Source: Paraktedonobacter sp035294465
GTDB lineage: Bacteria > Chloroflexota > Ktedonobacteria > Ktedonobacterales > Ktedonobacteraceae
Assembly: GCA_035294465.1 (NCBI GenBank)
Contig: DATGKW010000142.1
Location: forward strand, 1 to 9,298
Length of the DNA stretch: 9,298 nt
Direction of reading: 5' to 3'
Shown: positions 1 through 7,200 of the stretch, piece after piece
Layout: every line of letters begins with the position of its first letter
Numbering within the stretch: position 1 is the stretch's first letter
The notes under the pieces: generated by a model
Seen by the model: the letters and a program-made list of their open reading frames with translations, nothing else
Databases searched by the model: none
What the model was told of the DNA's origin: nothing
Program-made: the position numbers and the translations under genes

Positions 1-13
1 CGGCCCTCTATGG
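1..13. repeat. Copy of one arm of the 9015-9046 hairpin
   Basis: The first 13 bases, CGGCCCTCTATGG, are identical to bases 9034-9046, the right arm of the hairpin in the last intergenic gap. The left arm, if present, would lie outside the window. Both copies sit in intergenic DNA upstream of a plus-strand gene, so this may be one member of a dispersed intergenic hairpin family. A 13-base match alone is modest evidence. Confidence 0.4.
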
Positions 14-58
14 CATTTGGGTGATGTGCTGTGAGCATGTCGCAGGGCAGGGGGAAGA

Positions 59-87
59 TTGACAGGATCTCATCGCTCCTGTACGCT
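59..87 (+). promoter_or_regulatory. Candidate promoter of the racemase-M20 pair
   Basis: A perfect -35 hexamer TTGACA (59-64) is followed after 17 bp by TACGCT (82-87), which keeps only the T, A and final T of the -10 consensus. Transcription would start near 94 and give a leader of about 55 nt. The -35 and spacing are ideal; the weak -10 is the doubt. Bases 14-58 show nothing else I can name. Confidence 0.4.
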
Positions 88-149
88 TAGCACAGCGAGT
101 ATGTTTTGGATATGTCTGATAGTGCTGTTTGCTAGAAAGGCGCAAGACG

Positions 150-1340
150 ATGACTCTTCCTCTCAGTGGTATCCGCATTTTAGACCTGTCTCGTTTGCTC
201 CCCGGCGCTTACGCTTCCCAGATGCTGGCGGACTTCGGCGCCGATGTGATCAAGATTGAAGAGCCAGGCAGCGGCGACTATGGTCGTTTTATGCCTCCGC
301 AGGGCGCGGGCGGCATGAGTCTGTATTTCCTGGCGATTAACCGCAATAAGCGCAGCATGACGCTGAACCTCAAGACGCCCGACGGACGAGAAATCTTCCT
401 GCGCCTGGTAAAGCAGGCCGATGTCGTGCTGGAGAGCTTTCGTCCCGGCGTGCTGGAGCGCCTGGGTCTGGGTTACGAACAACTGAAAGAGGTCAATCCG
501 CGCCTGGTCTACTGCGCGATCACCGGCTATGGGCAGAATGGCCCCTATCGCTTGCGAGCCGGGCACGATCTCAACTACGCCGGCTACGCGGGCCTGCTGG
601 ATTATAATCGCGACTCCAATGGCGAGCCAGTCATGCCGCCAACCCAACTCGGCGACCTGGCCGGCGGCAGCTTTATGTCGGTCATAGGTATCCTGACCGC
701 GCTGCTTGGTCGTGCGCAGACGGGCGAAGGACGCATGGTGGATGTCTCGATGACCGAGGGGGCGATGGCCCTGTTGCCTCTCGCAACCACAGCCTATCTC
801 AATACGGCCCAGGTGCCCAGGCCGGGCACTTCTTCTCTGGATGGCGGCCTGCCCTGCTACAATATTTACGAAACCAGCGATGGCAAGCATGTTACCCTGG
901 CCGCGCTGGAATACAAGTTCTGGCATACTTTCTGCACTCGCATCGGGCACCTCGAATTGCTGCCTTTCCATCTACCCGCCGGACCTGAGGAGCGAGCACA
1001 GGCTATGGAGATACTGCGCTCGATCTTTAAAACGCGCACCCGCAATGAATGGCTGGAAGAACTGGCCGATATCGATGCCTGTGTGGGACCGGTCTATACG
1101 CTGGACGAGGCGCTGAACGATCCCCAGGCTCAGGCGCGCGGGGCCAGTGTGCTTGGGGGCCCGGTGGGCGCGGATGGCGAAACGTTCCGCACGCTGCCCA
1201 CCTTCCCGCGTATCTCCGGCGTCGAGCCGGAGCAGCGTTACGCGCCACCCGAACTGGGTCAGCACACTACTGAACTCCTGCTGGAGCTTGGCTATAGCGA
1301 GGCCGAGATCGAAGCGCTCAAGGCGGGAGGAGCGATATGA
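150..1340 (+). CDS. CaiB/BaiF-fold acyl-CoA enzyme, probably alpha-methylacyl-CoA racemase
   Basis: This 396-residue cytoplasmic protein belongs to the family III CoA-transferase superfamily (CaiB/BaiF), which includes formyl-CoA transferase, carnitine CoA-transferase and alpha-methylacyl-CoA racemase. The N-terminal half opens with DLSRLLPGAYASQMLADFGADVIKIE, the usual CoA-binding Rossmann part (about residues 10-35). The stretch GHDLNY supplies His139, QLGDLAGG supplies Asp169, and LAALEYKF supplies Glu254. The spacings 139-169 and 169-254 equal those of His126, Asp156 and Glu241 in the mycobacterial racemase MCR, which favours racemase over transferase; the Asp alone would fit either. It would interconvert the 2R and 2S forms of 2-methylacyl-CoA thioesters. 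The start is ATG 150, with AAAGG at 136-140 ahead of it; an in-frame TTG at 129 lies upstream of that ribosome site and is unlikely. The last four bases, ATGA, overlap the next gene, so the two are probably cotranslated. Confidence 0.85.
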   Translation: MTLPLSGIRILDLSRLLPGAYASQMLADFGADVIKIEEPGSGDYGRFMPPQGAGGMSLYFLAINRNKRSMTLNLKTPDGREIFLRLVKQADVVLESFRPGVLERLGLGYEQLKEVNPRLVYCAITGYGQNGPYRLRAGHDLNYAGYAGLLDYNRDSNGEPVMPPTQLGDLAGGSFMSVIGILTALLGRAQTGEGRMVDVSMTEGAMALLPLATTAYLNTAQVPRPGTSSLDGGLPCYNIYETSDGKHVTLAALEYKFWHTFCTRIGHLELLPFHLPAGPEERAQAMEILRSIFKTRTRNEWLEELADIDACVGPVYTLDEALNDPQAQARGASVLGGPVGADGETFRTLPTFPRISGVEPEQRYAPPELGQHTTELLLELGYSEAEIEALKAGGAI

Positions 1341-2509
1341 GCAAGCCGCGCGAACTGGAGCAGGCAGAGCAAGTCATGGATGCTTATCTGGCTGACCTGC
1401 AAACCATCGTGAATATCGATTCGGGCACCTATACACCGGAGGGAGTCAACCGCGTCGGGGCCTATCTCGCGGAACATTTCGAGAACTGGGGCTTCACCAC
1501 GCGCTTCGACAGGCAGACCGAGTACGGAGACCACCTGATCGCCACGCGCCAGGGCAGCACTGTTCACGGCCCGCGCCTGCTCTTTATCGGACATATCGAT
1601 ACCGTCTTCCCCGCAGGCGAGGCTGCGCGCCGGCCTTTCGCCTTGAGCGAGCGTGCAGGCAAGCGCGTCGCCACCGGACCGGGCGTGCTGGACATGAAAT
1701 CGGGCGTGCTGCTCGCAATGTACGCCCTGCGCCTGCTTAACGAGGCCGGAGAGGATACCTATCAACGTGTCACCTTTCTCTGCAACAGCGATGAAGAGGT
1801 TGGCTCGCCCAGCAGCAAAGCCCTGATTGCCAGACTGGCTCGCCAGCACGACGCAGTGCTCGTCTTTGAGCCGGGCCGCCGGGAAGAGTCGGTGGTTGCA
1901 GCTCGCAAAGGCTGCGGGCGCTACAAAATCGAAGTCTGGGGCCGTTCTGCGCATGCCGGGGTTGAGCCACATCTTGGACGCAACGCGATTCTCGAACTGG
2001 CCGGCCAGGTCCAGAAGCTCCACGCGCTCAACGGCACCATTCCCGGCGTCACCGTCAGCGTGGGCATTATTCGCGGCGGTGAACGTACCAATGTCGTGCC
2101 CGACTATGCCTTCTGCGAGCTTGATGTGCGTGCCGCCGACCAGTCTGGAATTCGCGCCGTTGAGCAGGCTATGCGCGATATCACCACGCAGCATCTTCTG
2201 GATGGCACACGCATCGCGCTCAGCGGCGGTATGGGAAGCCAGCCCTTCGAGCGCAATGCCCAGAACGAGCCGCTGATCGCTCTGGTCCAGGCGGCGGGGG
2301 CTGAGCTTGGCCTGGACATGCAGGCCGTGAGTACCGGAGGAGCCTCCGACGCCAACACTTCCTCCTGGGCCGGCACGCCCACCCTTGATGGCCTCGGCTC
2401 TGCCGGCGGTCTGGCGCATAACCCCGATGAGTATGTAGAACTGGATTCCCTGCCCAGACGGATCGCGCTGGTCATGAAATTGGTAAAGAAGATCGGCGAG
2501 CAAGCATGA
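1337..2509 (+). CDS. M20 family zinc metallopeptidase, CPG2/ArgE-like
   Basis: This is a 390-residue M20 peptidase, the family of glutamate carboxypeptidase G2, ArgE and DapE, which hydrolyse peptide or N-acyl amide bonds with two zinc ions. The full metal set is visible: His86 and Asp88 in GHIDTVFP, bridging Asp119 in GVLDMKSG, catalytic Glu153 and ligand Glu154 in NSDEEVGS, ligand Glu178 in FEPGR, and His361 in LAHNPDEY. The 24-residue gap between Glu154 and Glu178 is the same as in CPG2. The lid (dimerisation) domain runs from about 195 to 300 and carries HAGVEPHLGRNA and IRGGERTNVVP. There is no signal peptide, so it acts in the cytoplasm. The start ATG overlaps the racemase stop as ATGA, with a strong GGGAGGAG at 1325-1332. 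The substrate cannot be read from sequence; coupling to an acyl-CoA racemase hints at an N-acyl compound or an acylated amino acid, which is inference. Confidence 0.9.
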   Translation: MSKPRELEQAEQVMDAYLADLQTIVNIDSGTYTPEGVNRVGAYLAEHFENWGFTTRFDRQTEYGDHLIATRQGSTVHGPRLLFIGHIDTVFPAGEAARRPFALSERAGKRVATGPGVLDMKSGVLLAMYALRLLNEAGEDTYQRVTFLCNSDEEVGSPSSKALIARLARQHDAVLVFEPGRREESVVAARKGCGRYKIEVWGRSAHAGVEPHLGRNAILELAGQVQKLHALNGTIPGVTVSVGIIRGGERTNVVPDYAFCELDVRAADQSGIRAVEQAMRDITTQHLLDGTRIALSGGMGSQPFERNAQNEPLIALVQAAGAELGLDMQAVSTGGASDANTSSWAGTPTLDGLGSAGGLAHNPDEYVELDSLPRRIALVMKLVKKIGEQA

Positions 2510-2543
2510 AAAACGGCAAACGCGCAGAGAGATGCGCGTTTGC
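2509..2543 (-). terminator. Intrinsic terminator of the WD40 gene, in a convergent gap
   Basis: Bases 2516-2526 and 2533-2543 are perfect inverted repeats of 11 bp (GCAAACGCGCA and its complement) with a 6-nt loop. Read on the minus strand the stem is followed by CG and five T, a proper rho-independent terminator for the leftward WD40 gene; the T run overlaps the stop codon of the M20 gene. On the plus strand the stem is not followed at once by T; a T7 run begins 34 nt later at 2577. The hairpin may still help to end the rightward transcript. Confidence 0.75.
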
Positions 2544-2581
2544 TGACCGCTAACCAGTAGAGAAAAACGTGACCTGTTTTT

Positions 2582-3676
2582 TTAATCGGGGTCGCTCCAG
2601 ACCTGCACCGTGTTATCGCTGGCCCCGGAAGCAATCTGTTTGCTGTCGGGCGACCAGGCCAGCGCGTTGATTGTAGCCCCGGAGGTGAAATGACCGGGGT
2701 AAACATCGGCGTGGCCGCGATAGATATAGACGTGCTGGCCGCTCAGAGCGTCCCAGACCTGGACCAGCGCATCGTTTCCGCCAGAGGCAATCCGTTTGCC
2801 ATTGGGCGACCAGGCCACCGCGTTTACATCGCCATTGGAATTGCTGTAGGTAAAGATATTCTGGCTGGTCGCGACATTCCAGATAGGCACGGAGCCATCT
2901 GATTCGGCCACGGCGATGTACCGGCTATCGGGCGACCAGGCGATAGCGTGGATCGTGCCGCCGTTGTAGCCATACGCGGCAGAGAATAATTTACCGGTAT
3001 GTGCGTCAAAGACCTGAGCATTGCCATAGCCGCCAGCCGCGATATACCGACCATTGGGCGACCAGGCTACCGCGTTCCAGGGCGCAACCGCTCCGTTGCG
3101 TGCTGAGACCGCGTTGCGCACAGAGAAGAGTAGGTTGCCGGTGAAAGCCTGCCAGACCTGCAACGAGCCATCATTGCTGGCCGAAGCGATATATCGTCCA
3201 TCGGGCGACCAGGCCACATCGAAAACTGCATTGGTATGTCCGCGATACGTAAAGAGGCGCTGGCCGGTCGTGGCATTCCAGACCTGAACGGTGGCATCGA
3301 CTCCGCCTGAGGCGATGTATTGCCCATTGGGCGACCAGGCCAGCGTCGCCACATCAAGCGTATGTCCTCGATAGGTCAGGACATGCGAGCCAGTGTCAGC
3401 GTTCCAGACCTGCACAGTATGGTCCCCGCTGGCCGAGGCGATGCGTTTGCCATCGGGCGACCAGGCCACGGCGCTGACATAACTGCTGTGGCCGCTATAC
3501 GTAAAATGCTCAGGGGCCGTTACAAAGTGTTGAACGAAGCTGGCATCAGTAGCCGGGCCGGTCACAACCACAAAGATCAGGGCCAGCGCGGCAAGCGACA
3601 CCAGCGTAATCAGTAGCCAGCGCCGAGGATGCCGCTCCGGCGGCCTGGAAACCAGGGGCTTATCAAGTATCGACAT
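2582..3676 (-). CDS. Membrane-anchored seven-bladed WD40 beta-propeller
   Basis: This protein has 364 residues. A basic head (RHPRRW, about 15-20) precedes one hydrophobic segment at about 20-39, which predicts N-in, C-out anchoring with no signal peptidase site I can name. From residue 58 to the end there are seven WD repeats, each with a core like AWSPDGKRIAS followed by VQVW; the cores start near 71, 113, 155, 204, 246, 288 and 340. Seven repeats close one propeller. Blades 1-3 are the most regular, with canonical GH and W; blade 4 has F for the final W, and blades 4 and 7 carry insertions before the core. WD40 propellers are binding platforms, not enzymes; the partner is unknown. The start is ATG 3676 with a weak GAGG ahead. 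It lies 171 bp behind the SDR gene and ends at the 2509-2543 terminator. I found no convincing promoter or terminator in 3677-3847. Confidence 0.92.
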   Translation of the reverse strand: MSILDKPLVSRPPERHPRRWLLITLVSLAALALIFVVVTGPATDASFVQHFVTAPEHFTYSGHSSYVSAVAWSPDGKRIASASGDHTVQVWNADTGSHVLTYRGHTLDVATLAWSPNGQYIASGGVDATVQVWNATTGQRLFTYRGHTNAVFDVAWSPDGRYIASASNDGSLQVWQAFTGNLLFSVRNAVSARNGAVAPWNAVAWSPNGRYIAAGGYGNAQVFDAHTGKLFSAAYGYNGGTIHAIAWSPDSRYIAVAESDGSVPIWNVATSQNIFTYSNSNGDVNAVAWSPNGKRIASGGNDALVQVWDALSGQHVYIYRGHADVYPGHFTSGATINALAWSPDSKQIASGASDNTVQVWSDPD

Positions 3677-3847
3677 GCGATGGCCTCGATTTCTGTAGGA
3701 TGCCTCTGCTCTTCTATTACTCTACTGCGCGGCCTCCCATCACCTCTAGCATAGAGTCGGAGACGTAGAGTGATTCTCTCGGTAGATACCTGGCCTCGTG
3801 ACGAGACGCCCGAAACACCTCTTGGAGTGCAAGGCTGGCTCTGATCC

Positions 3848-4675
3848 CTAGATGGCTCGCCCGCCGGTTACTTCCAGGACATGGCCGGAGACATAGTCAG
3901 AGAGCGGCGAGGCCAGGAAGAGCATCGGCCCCGCCGCTTCCTCTGGCGTGCCGGGACGACCAAGCGGGATCAGCATGGGAGCCATCGAGCGCATAGCATC
4001 GGGCACCCCCAGGGTCACTTCTTCGCCCTCACGCTGGATGGTCTGCCCCTGTTCTTTGGCTGCCGTCAAGCGCGTGTCAATAAATCCGTAGCAGACGGCA
4101 TTCGCTTGAATATTGTAGCGTCCCCATTCTTTGGCAAGAGTTAAGGTGACGCCGACAATTCCTGCTTTGGCTGCGGAGTAGTTGACCTGGCCGGCATTGC
4201 CGTACACGCCAGAGACCGAAGTCACATTGATGACTTTGCGCGCTTTCGCTCGACCGCTGGCTGCCTGCTCCTTCTTGGCGGTTTCGCGTAAATAAGTCGA
4301 AGCCTCGCGCAAAATGCGGAAAGGCGCTGTCAGATGCACATCAAGCATGGCGTACCACTGCTTATCGGTCATATTCTGGATCACTGCGTCCCAGGTATAG
4401 CCCGCGTTATTCACAATGATATCCAGACCGCCGAAACGGTCGAGAGTCGAGGAAAGCAACTGCTTCGGAAAGGCGGGATCAGTAACATCCCCAGGAACGA
4501 CCAGGACGTTCCCGCCGGTCTTCTGGATGGCAGCGGCCGTCTCCTCTGCCGGTACTGGATCGAGATCGCTGATGACCACAGAGGCCCCATGCTCGGCAAA
4601 GAGTTTCGCTGCCGCGGCCCCGATGCCGCGTCCGGAACCCGTGATAATAGCTATTTTCCCTTCAAGTAAACCCAT
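3848..4675 (-). CDS. SDR family oxidoreductase, FabG/hydroxyacyl-CoA dehydrogenase-like
   Basis: This 275-residue classical short-chain dehydrogenase has the cofactor motif TGSGRGIG (12-19), NNAG (89-92), and the catalytic Ser153, Tyr166 and Lys170 in YSAAK. Asp37 at the end of the second strand (ISDLD) favours NAD over NADP. The fourth catalytic position, normally Asn, appears to be His114 in DVHLTAPF; from memory of the family, VHL at this place together with SGVYGNAGQVNYSAAK resembles the (3R)-hydroxyacyl-CoA dehydrogenase part of peroxisomal MFE-2. It probably interconverts 3-hydroxyacyl and 3-oxoacyl thioesters; FabG is the alternative. Residues about 131-147 form a charged insertion (AKKEQAASGRAKARK). 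The start is ATG 4675, preceded by AAAGGGAAG; an in-frame TTG at 4696 lies upstream of that site. The 207-bp gap behind it (4676-4882) holds a TAAAAT box on the minus strand without a good -35, and no gene I can support. Confidence 0.9.
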   Translation of the reverse strand: MGLLEGKIAIITGSGRGIGAAAAKLFAEHGASVVISDLDPVPAEETAAAIQKTGGNVLVVPGDVTDPAFPKQLLSSTLDRFGGLDIIVNNAGYTWDAVIQNMTDKQWYAMLDVHLTAPFRILREASTYLRETAKKEQAASGRAKARKVINVTSVSGVYGNAGQVNYSAAKAGIVGVTLTLAKEWGRYNIQANAVCYGFIDTRLTAAKEQGQTIQREGEEVTLGVPDAMRSMAPMLIPLGRPGTPEEAAGPMLFLASPLSDYVSGHVLEVTGGRAI

Positions 4676-4882
4676 ACGTGTTCTTCCCTTTCGCAAGATG
4701 TGACCGATCCTTTGTCAGGAAGGCTATCTGTATTTTACACCAGAAAGCTGGACAGGCGGATTCCTACGCGCTCTGCACGCCGCCGTCAGCAGCAAATTCT
4801 CGCTATCCTCACAGGCAAGCCCGGAATGAACGATTGATCAGGCGAATCGAGGCCCTGCTGCTGCTGACCCCCGTTCTGAAAG

Positions 4883-5764
4883 CTACAGCCTCCCGATAAA
4901 ATCGTTGAGCGCGCTCGCGACTTTATCGGGCGCATCGAAGAGGATCAGGTGACCGGCATCCGGCACGATGACCAGCCGCGAGCCAGGAATCTCGCGGTGC
5001 AAACGCGCGGCGTATTTTAGCGGATTCTGCTGATCCTTTTCGCCCCAGATAATCAGCATCGGCTTGCCTGTAGCTTTGAGGTCCGACGCGACCGAATTGA
5101 TGTAGTAGGGCACGAGCAGGCGCACATGCTGGTAAAGTACCTGCTTGCCCAGATCGCCACCCCAGGGTTCGACATACTGCTCGATCACATTGGCGAAGTC
5201 TTTCGTATTGACCACGGCCCCTGGCAACGTTTCGCGCAGTTCCTTTTGCAGATCAGTGGGATTGACATCCCAGGGAGCCTCCGGGTCCTGGGCTTTTTCC
5301 ATGTCTTTCAGCGGCCAGTCCGGCGCGAAGGCATGGTCGTAGCAGATGGTATCAATCAGCGCCAGAGCCGCAACTCGTTCGACGCTCAGGCGCGTGGCCA
5401 GAATCTGAGCTACGCCCCCGCCAAGTCCGTGTCCCACCAGCACAATATTGGTCAGACCAAGCTGACTGAGAAGGAATGAGAGACAATCAGCGTGCCCCCA
5501 GACAGAGGTATCCGCCGGCCAGGGATGATCGGAAAGACCATAGCCAAGCATATCGATAACGTAAATTGCTCGCTTCAGGCCGGCAAGCTGCGACACAACG
5601 GGTTCCCAGGTGAAAGCGCCTCCCAGGAGATCGTGTAGCAGGACAATCGCGCCATCGGTGCCGTATTCAGCGCCCTGCACTTCGTAGCTGAGATTATAGT
5701 GGATAACGTGCGCCGACCGGCGTTCCAGGCCGGCGCTGGTATCTTTTGAACTCTGTTGCAACAT
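4883..5764 (-). CDS. Alpha/beta-hydrolase fold protein lacking the nucleophile Ser
   Basis: This 293-residue protein has the normal alpha/beta-hydrolase layout: VLLHDLLGGAFTW (oxyanion-loop region, about 41-53), DMLGYGLSDHP (71-81), the nucleophile-elbow region (about 108-116), a cap-like helical part (about 145-225), the acid Asp244 in WGEKDQQNP and His272 in PDAGHLILFD. At the elbow it reads VGHGLGG, so position 113, normally Ser, Asp or Cys, is Gly. The codon is GGA; no single base change gives a Ser codon, so a one-base error is not the cause. It may have a non-hydrolytic activity (the fold also hosts lyases and cofactor-free dioxygenases), a water-mediated mechanism or a binding role. 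There is no signal peptide. The start ATG is 11 nt behind the enolase stop, and its site AGAGGAAG runs into that stop, so the two genes are very probably cotranscribed. Confidence 0.88.
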   Translation of the reverse strand: MLQQSSKDTSAGLERRSAHVIHYNLSYEVQGAEYGTDGAIVLLHDLLGGAFTWEPVVSQLAGLKRAIYVIDMLGYGLSDHPWPADTSVWGHADCLSFLLSQLGLTNIVLVGHGLGGGVAQILATRLSVERVAALALIDTICYDHAFAPDWPLKDMEKAQDPEAPWDVNPTDLQKELRETLPGAVVNTKDFANVIEQYVEPWGGDLGKQVLYQHVRLLVPYYINSVASDLKATGKPMLIIWGEKDQQNPLKYAARLHREIPGSRLVIVPDAGHLILFDAPDKVASALNDFIGRL

Positions 5765-5775
5765 ACGCTTCCTCT

Positions 5776-7101
5776 TTATCCTCGATTGTAAAGCGCGGGA
5801 ACATTATAAAAGGCGCTGAATCCGGCGTAGCGGGCCGTGTGCTCGCCCAGTTCCTCTTCGATGACCAGCAGGCGGTTATATTTGGCCACGCGCTCGCTGC
5901 GGGTGGGAGCACCGGTTTTGATCTGGCCAGCGTTGGTGGCCACAACCAGATCAGCAATTGTGGTGTCCTCAGTTTCGCCAGAGCGATGCGAAATAACGGC
6001 GGTAAACCGCGCGCGTTTGGCCATTTCGATAGCTTCAAGCGTCTCGGTCAGCGTCCCAATCTGGTTGAGCTTGATGAGGATGGAGTTCGCTGCCTGCTCT
6101 TCGATGCCGCGCTGGAGGCGAGTGGTGTTGGTGACAAAGAGATCATCTCCGACAAGCTGCACGCGATCGCCCAGACGCCGCCGCAGTTGTGCCCAGCCTT
6201 CCCAATCGTCTTCGGCCAGACCATCTTCAATGCTGATAATCGGATATTCGTTCAGCCAGCTCTCGTAGAGATCGATCATCTCGCTGGAAGTCAGGGTGCG
6301 GCCCTCGCGTGCCAGGACATACTTGCCATCCTGGTAGAACTCAGAAGAGGCAGGATCAAGTCCCAGGAAGATGTCTTTGCCGGGCCTGTAGCCAGCCGCC
6401 TCGATGGCCGAAACAATAATCTCCAGCGCCTCGCGGTTCGAGCCGAGCGAGGGAGCAAAGCCGCCTTCATCCCCGACATTGGTGTTCAGCCCGCGATCAT
6501 GCAAAACCTTCTTCAAACTCTGGTAGGTTTCCGCGCTCCAGCGCAACGCCTCGCGGAAACTGGGAGCGCCGACCGGCAGGATCATATATTCCTGCATATC
6601 GGTGGAGTTATCTGCGTGCTTGCCGCCATTGAGAATATTCATCATGGGCACGGGCAGGGTACGCGCCGAGACGCCGCCAAGATAGCGGTAGAGTGGTAAC
6701 TGTTGAGCATTAGCTGCCGCGCGCGCAGCCGCCAGGGAGACGCCCAGAATGGCATTCGCGCCCAGCGATCCCTTATTGGGCGCGCCATCCAGGTTAATCA
6801 TTACGTCGTCCAGCATCACCTGGTCGGCCGCATCCAGGCCCACGAGTGCATCGCTAATCGTCTCATTCACGTTTTGAACAGCTTTGAGTACACCTTTGCC
6901 GTTATAGCGCCTTTTATCTCCGTCGCGCAATTCCACTGCTTCGTGCGCCCCTGTGGACGCGCCCGAAGGGACGGCGGCAACGCCGCGTTCGCCACCCATC
7001 AACAAAACCTCTACCTCAACCGTCGGGTTGCCCCGCGAATCCAGGATTTCGCGCGCGCTAATATCTTCAATTGTCGTGATCCCATTCACGTTACCAGGCA
7101 T
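5776..7101 (-). CDS. eno: Enolase (phosphopyruvate hydratase)
   Basis: Enolase converts 2-phosphoglycerate to phosphoenolpyruvate in glycolysis and gluconeogenesis, with magnesium, in the cytoplasm. All active-site elements are present in the 441 residues: Glu212 in NVGDEGGFAPSL, metal ligands Asp249, Glu292 (SIEDGLAEDDW) and Asp319 (VGDDLFVTN), catalytic base Lys344 in ILIKLNQIGT, the signature SHRSGETEDT with His372, and Lys395. The length is slightly above the usual 430. The start is ATG 7101 behind GGAGG (7110-7114) with eight T between; an in-frame GTG at 7116 overlaps that ribosome site and is rejected. The gene leads a leftward unit with the hydrolase-fold gene and has its own promoter at 7138-7166. 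It stands divergent to a FadR-type regulator, which is not the usual glycolytic neighbourhood of gapA-pgk-tpi. Confidence 0.98.
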   Translation of the reverse strand: MPGNVNGITTIEDISAREILDSRGNPTVEVEVLLMGGERGVAAVPSGASTGAHEAVELRDGDKRRYNGKGVLKAVQNVNETISDALVGLDAADQVMLDDVMINLDGAPNKGSLGANAILGVSLAAARAAANAQQLPLYRYLGGVSARTLPVPMMNILNGGKHADNSTDMQEYMILPVGAPSFREALRWSAETYQSLKKVLHDRGLNTNVGDEGGFAPSLGSNREALEIIVSAIEAAGYRPGKDIFLGLDPASSEFYQDGKYVLAREGRTLTSSEMIDLYESWLNEYPIISIEDGLAEDDWEGWAQLRRRLGDRVQLVGDDLFVTNTTRLQRGIEEQAANSILIKLNQIGTLTETLEAIEMAKRARFTAVISHRSGETEDTTIADLVVATNAGQIKTGAPTRSERVAKYNRLLVIEEELGEHTARYAGFSAFYNVPALYNRG

Positions 7102-7137
7102 AAAAAAAACCTCCACGTCTATATTATTGTCAAAAAT

Positions 7138-7166
7138 ATTGTACCTCGCTTCTCTCTGCCGGGCAA
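7138..7166 (-). promoter_or_regulatory. Enolase promoter
   Basis: On the minus strand TTGCCC (7166-7161) is separated by exactly 17 bp from TACAAT (7143-7138): four and five of six consensus bases. Transcription should start near 7131 and give a leader of about 30 nt that contains the GGAGG at 7110-7114 and a T8 tract before the start codon. The pattern, spacing and distance to the gene all agree. Confidence 0.7.
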
Positions 7167-7200
7167 GATGCGCGCAGGTGGAATCCAGTGGGGAACAGGC

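Noticed and set aside
1292..2503. Long open frame on the minus strand across the M20 gene (403 codons)
   Set aside because: It is fully antisense to a gene with an intact M20 active site; the predicted protein has no recognisable motif. High GC at third positions keeps the opposite frame open.
3744..3790. Hairpin-like and AGAG-rich pieces upstream of the WD40 gene
   Set aside because: Stems are only 4-5 bp, with no T tract and no promoter boxes at proper spacing, so neither a terminator nor an operator can be supported.
4785..4868. Inverted repeat GTCAGCAGC / GCTGCTGAC flanking 66 bp
   Set aside because: Nine bases with a long loop and a low-complexity CTG run on one side; too weak to call a structured RNA or attenuator.
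4678..4899. Possible small plus-strand gene (73 codons) in the gap between the SDR and hydrolase-fold genes
   Set aside because: It has a non-ATG start, no ribosome site, no recognisable motif and runs antisense into the hydrolase-fold gene.
5746..6699. Plus-strand open frame of 317 codons over enolase
   Set aside because: It is antisense to an unmistakable enolase and has no family motif; a shadow of the real gene.
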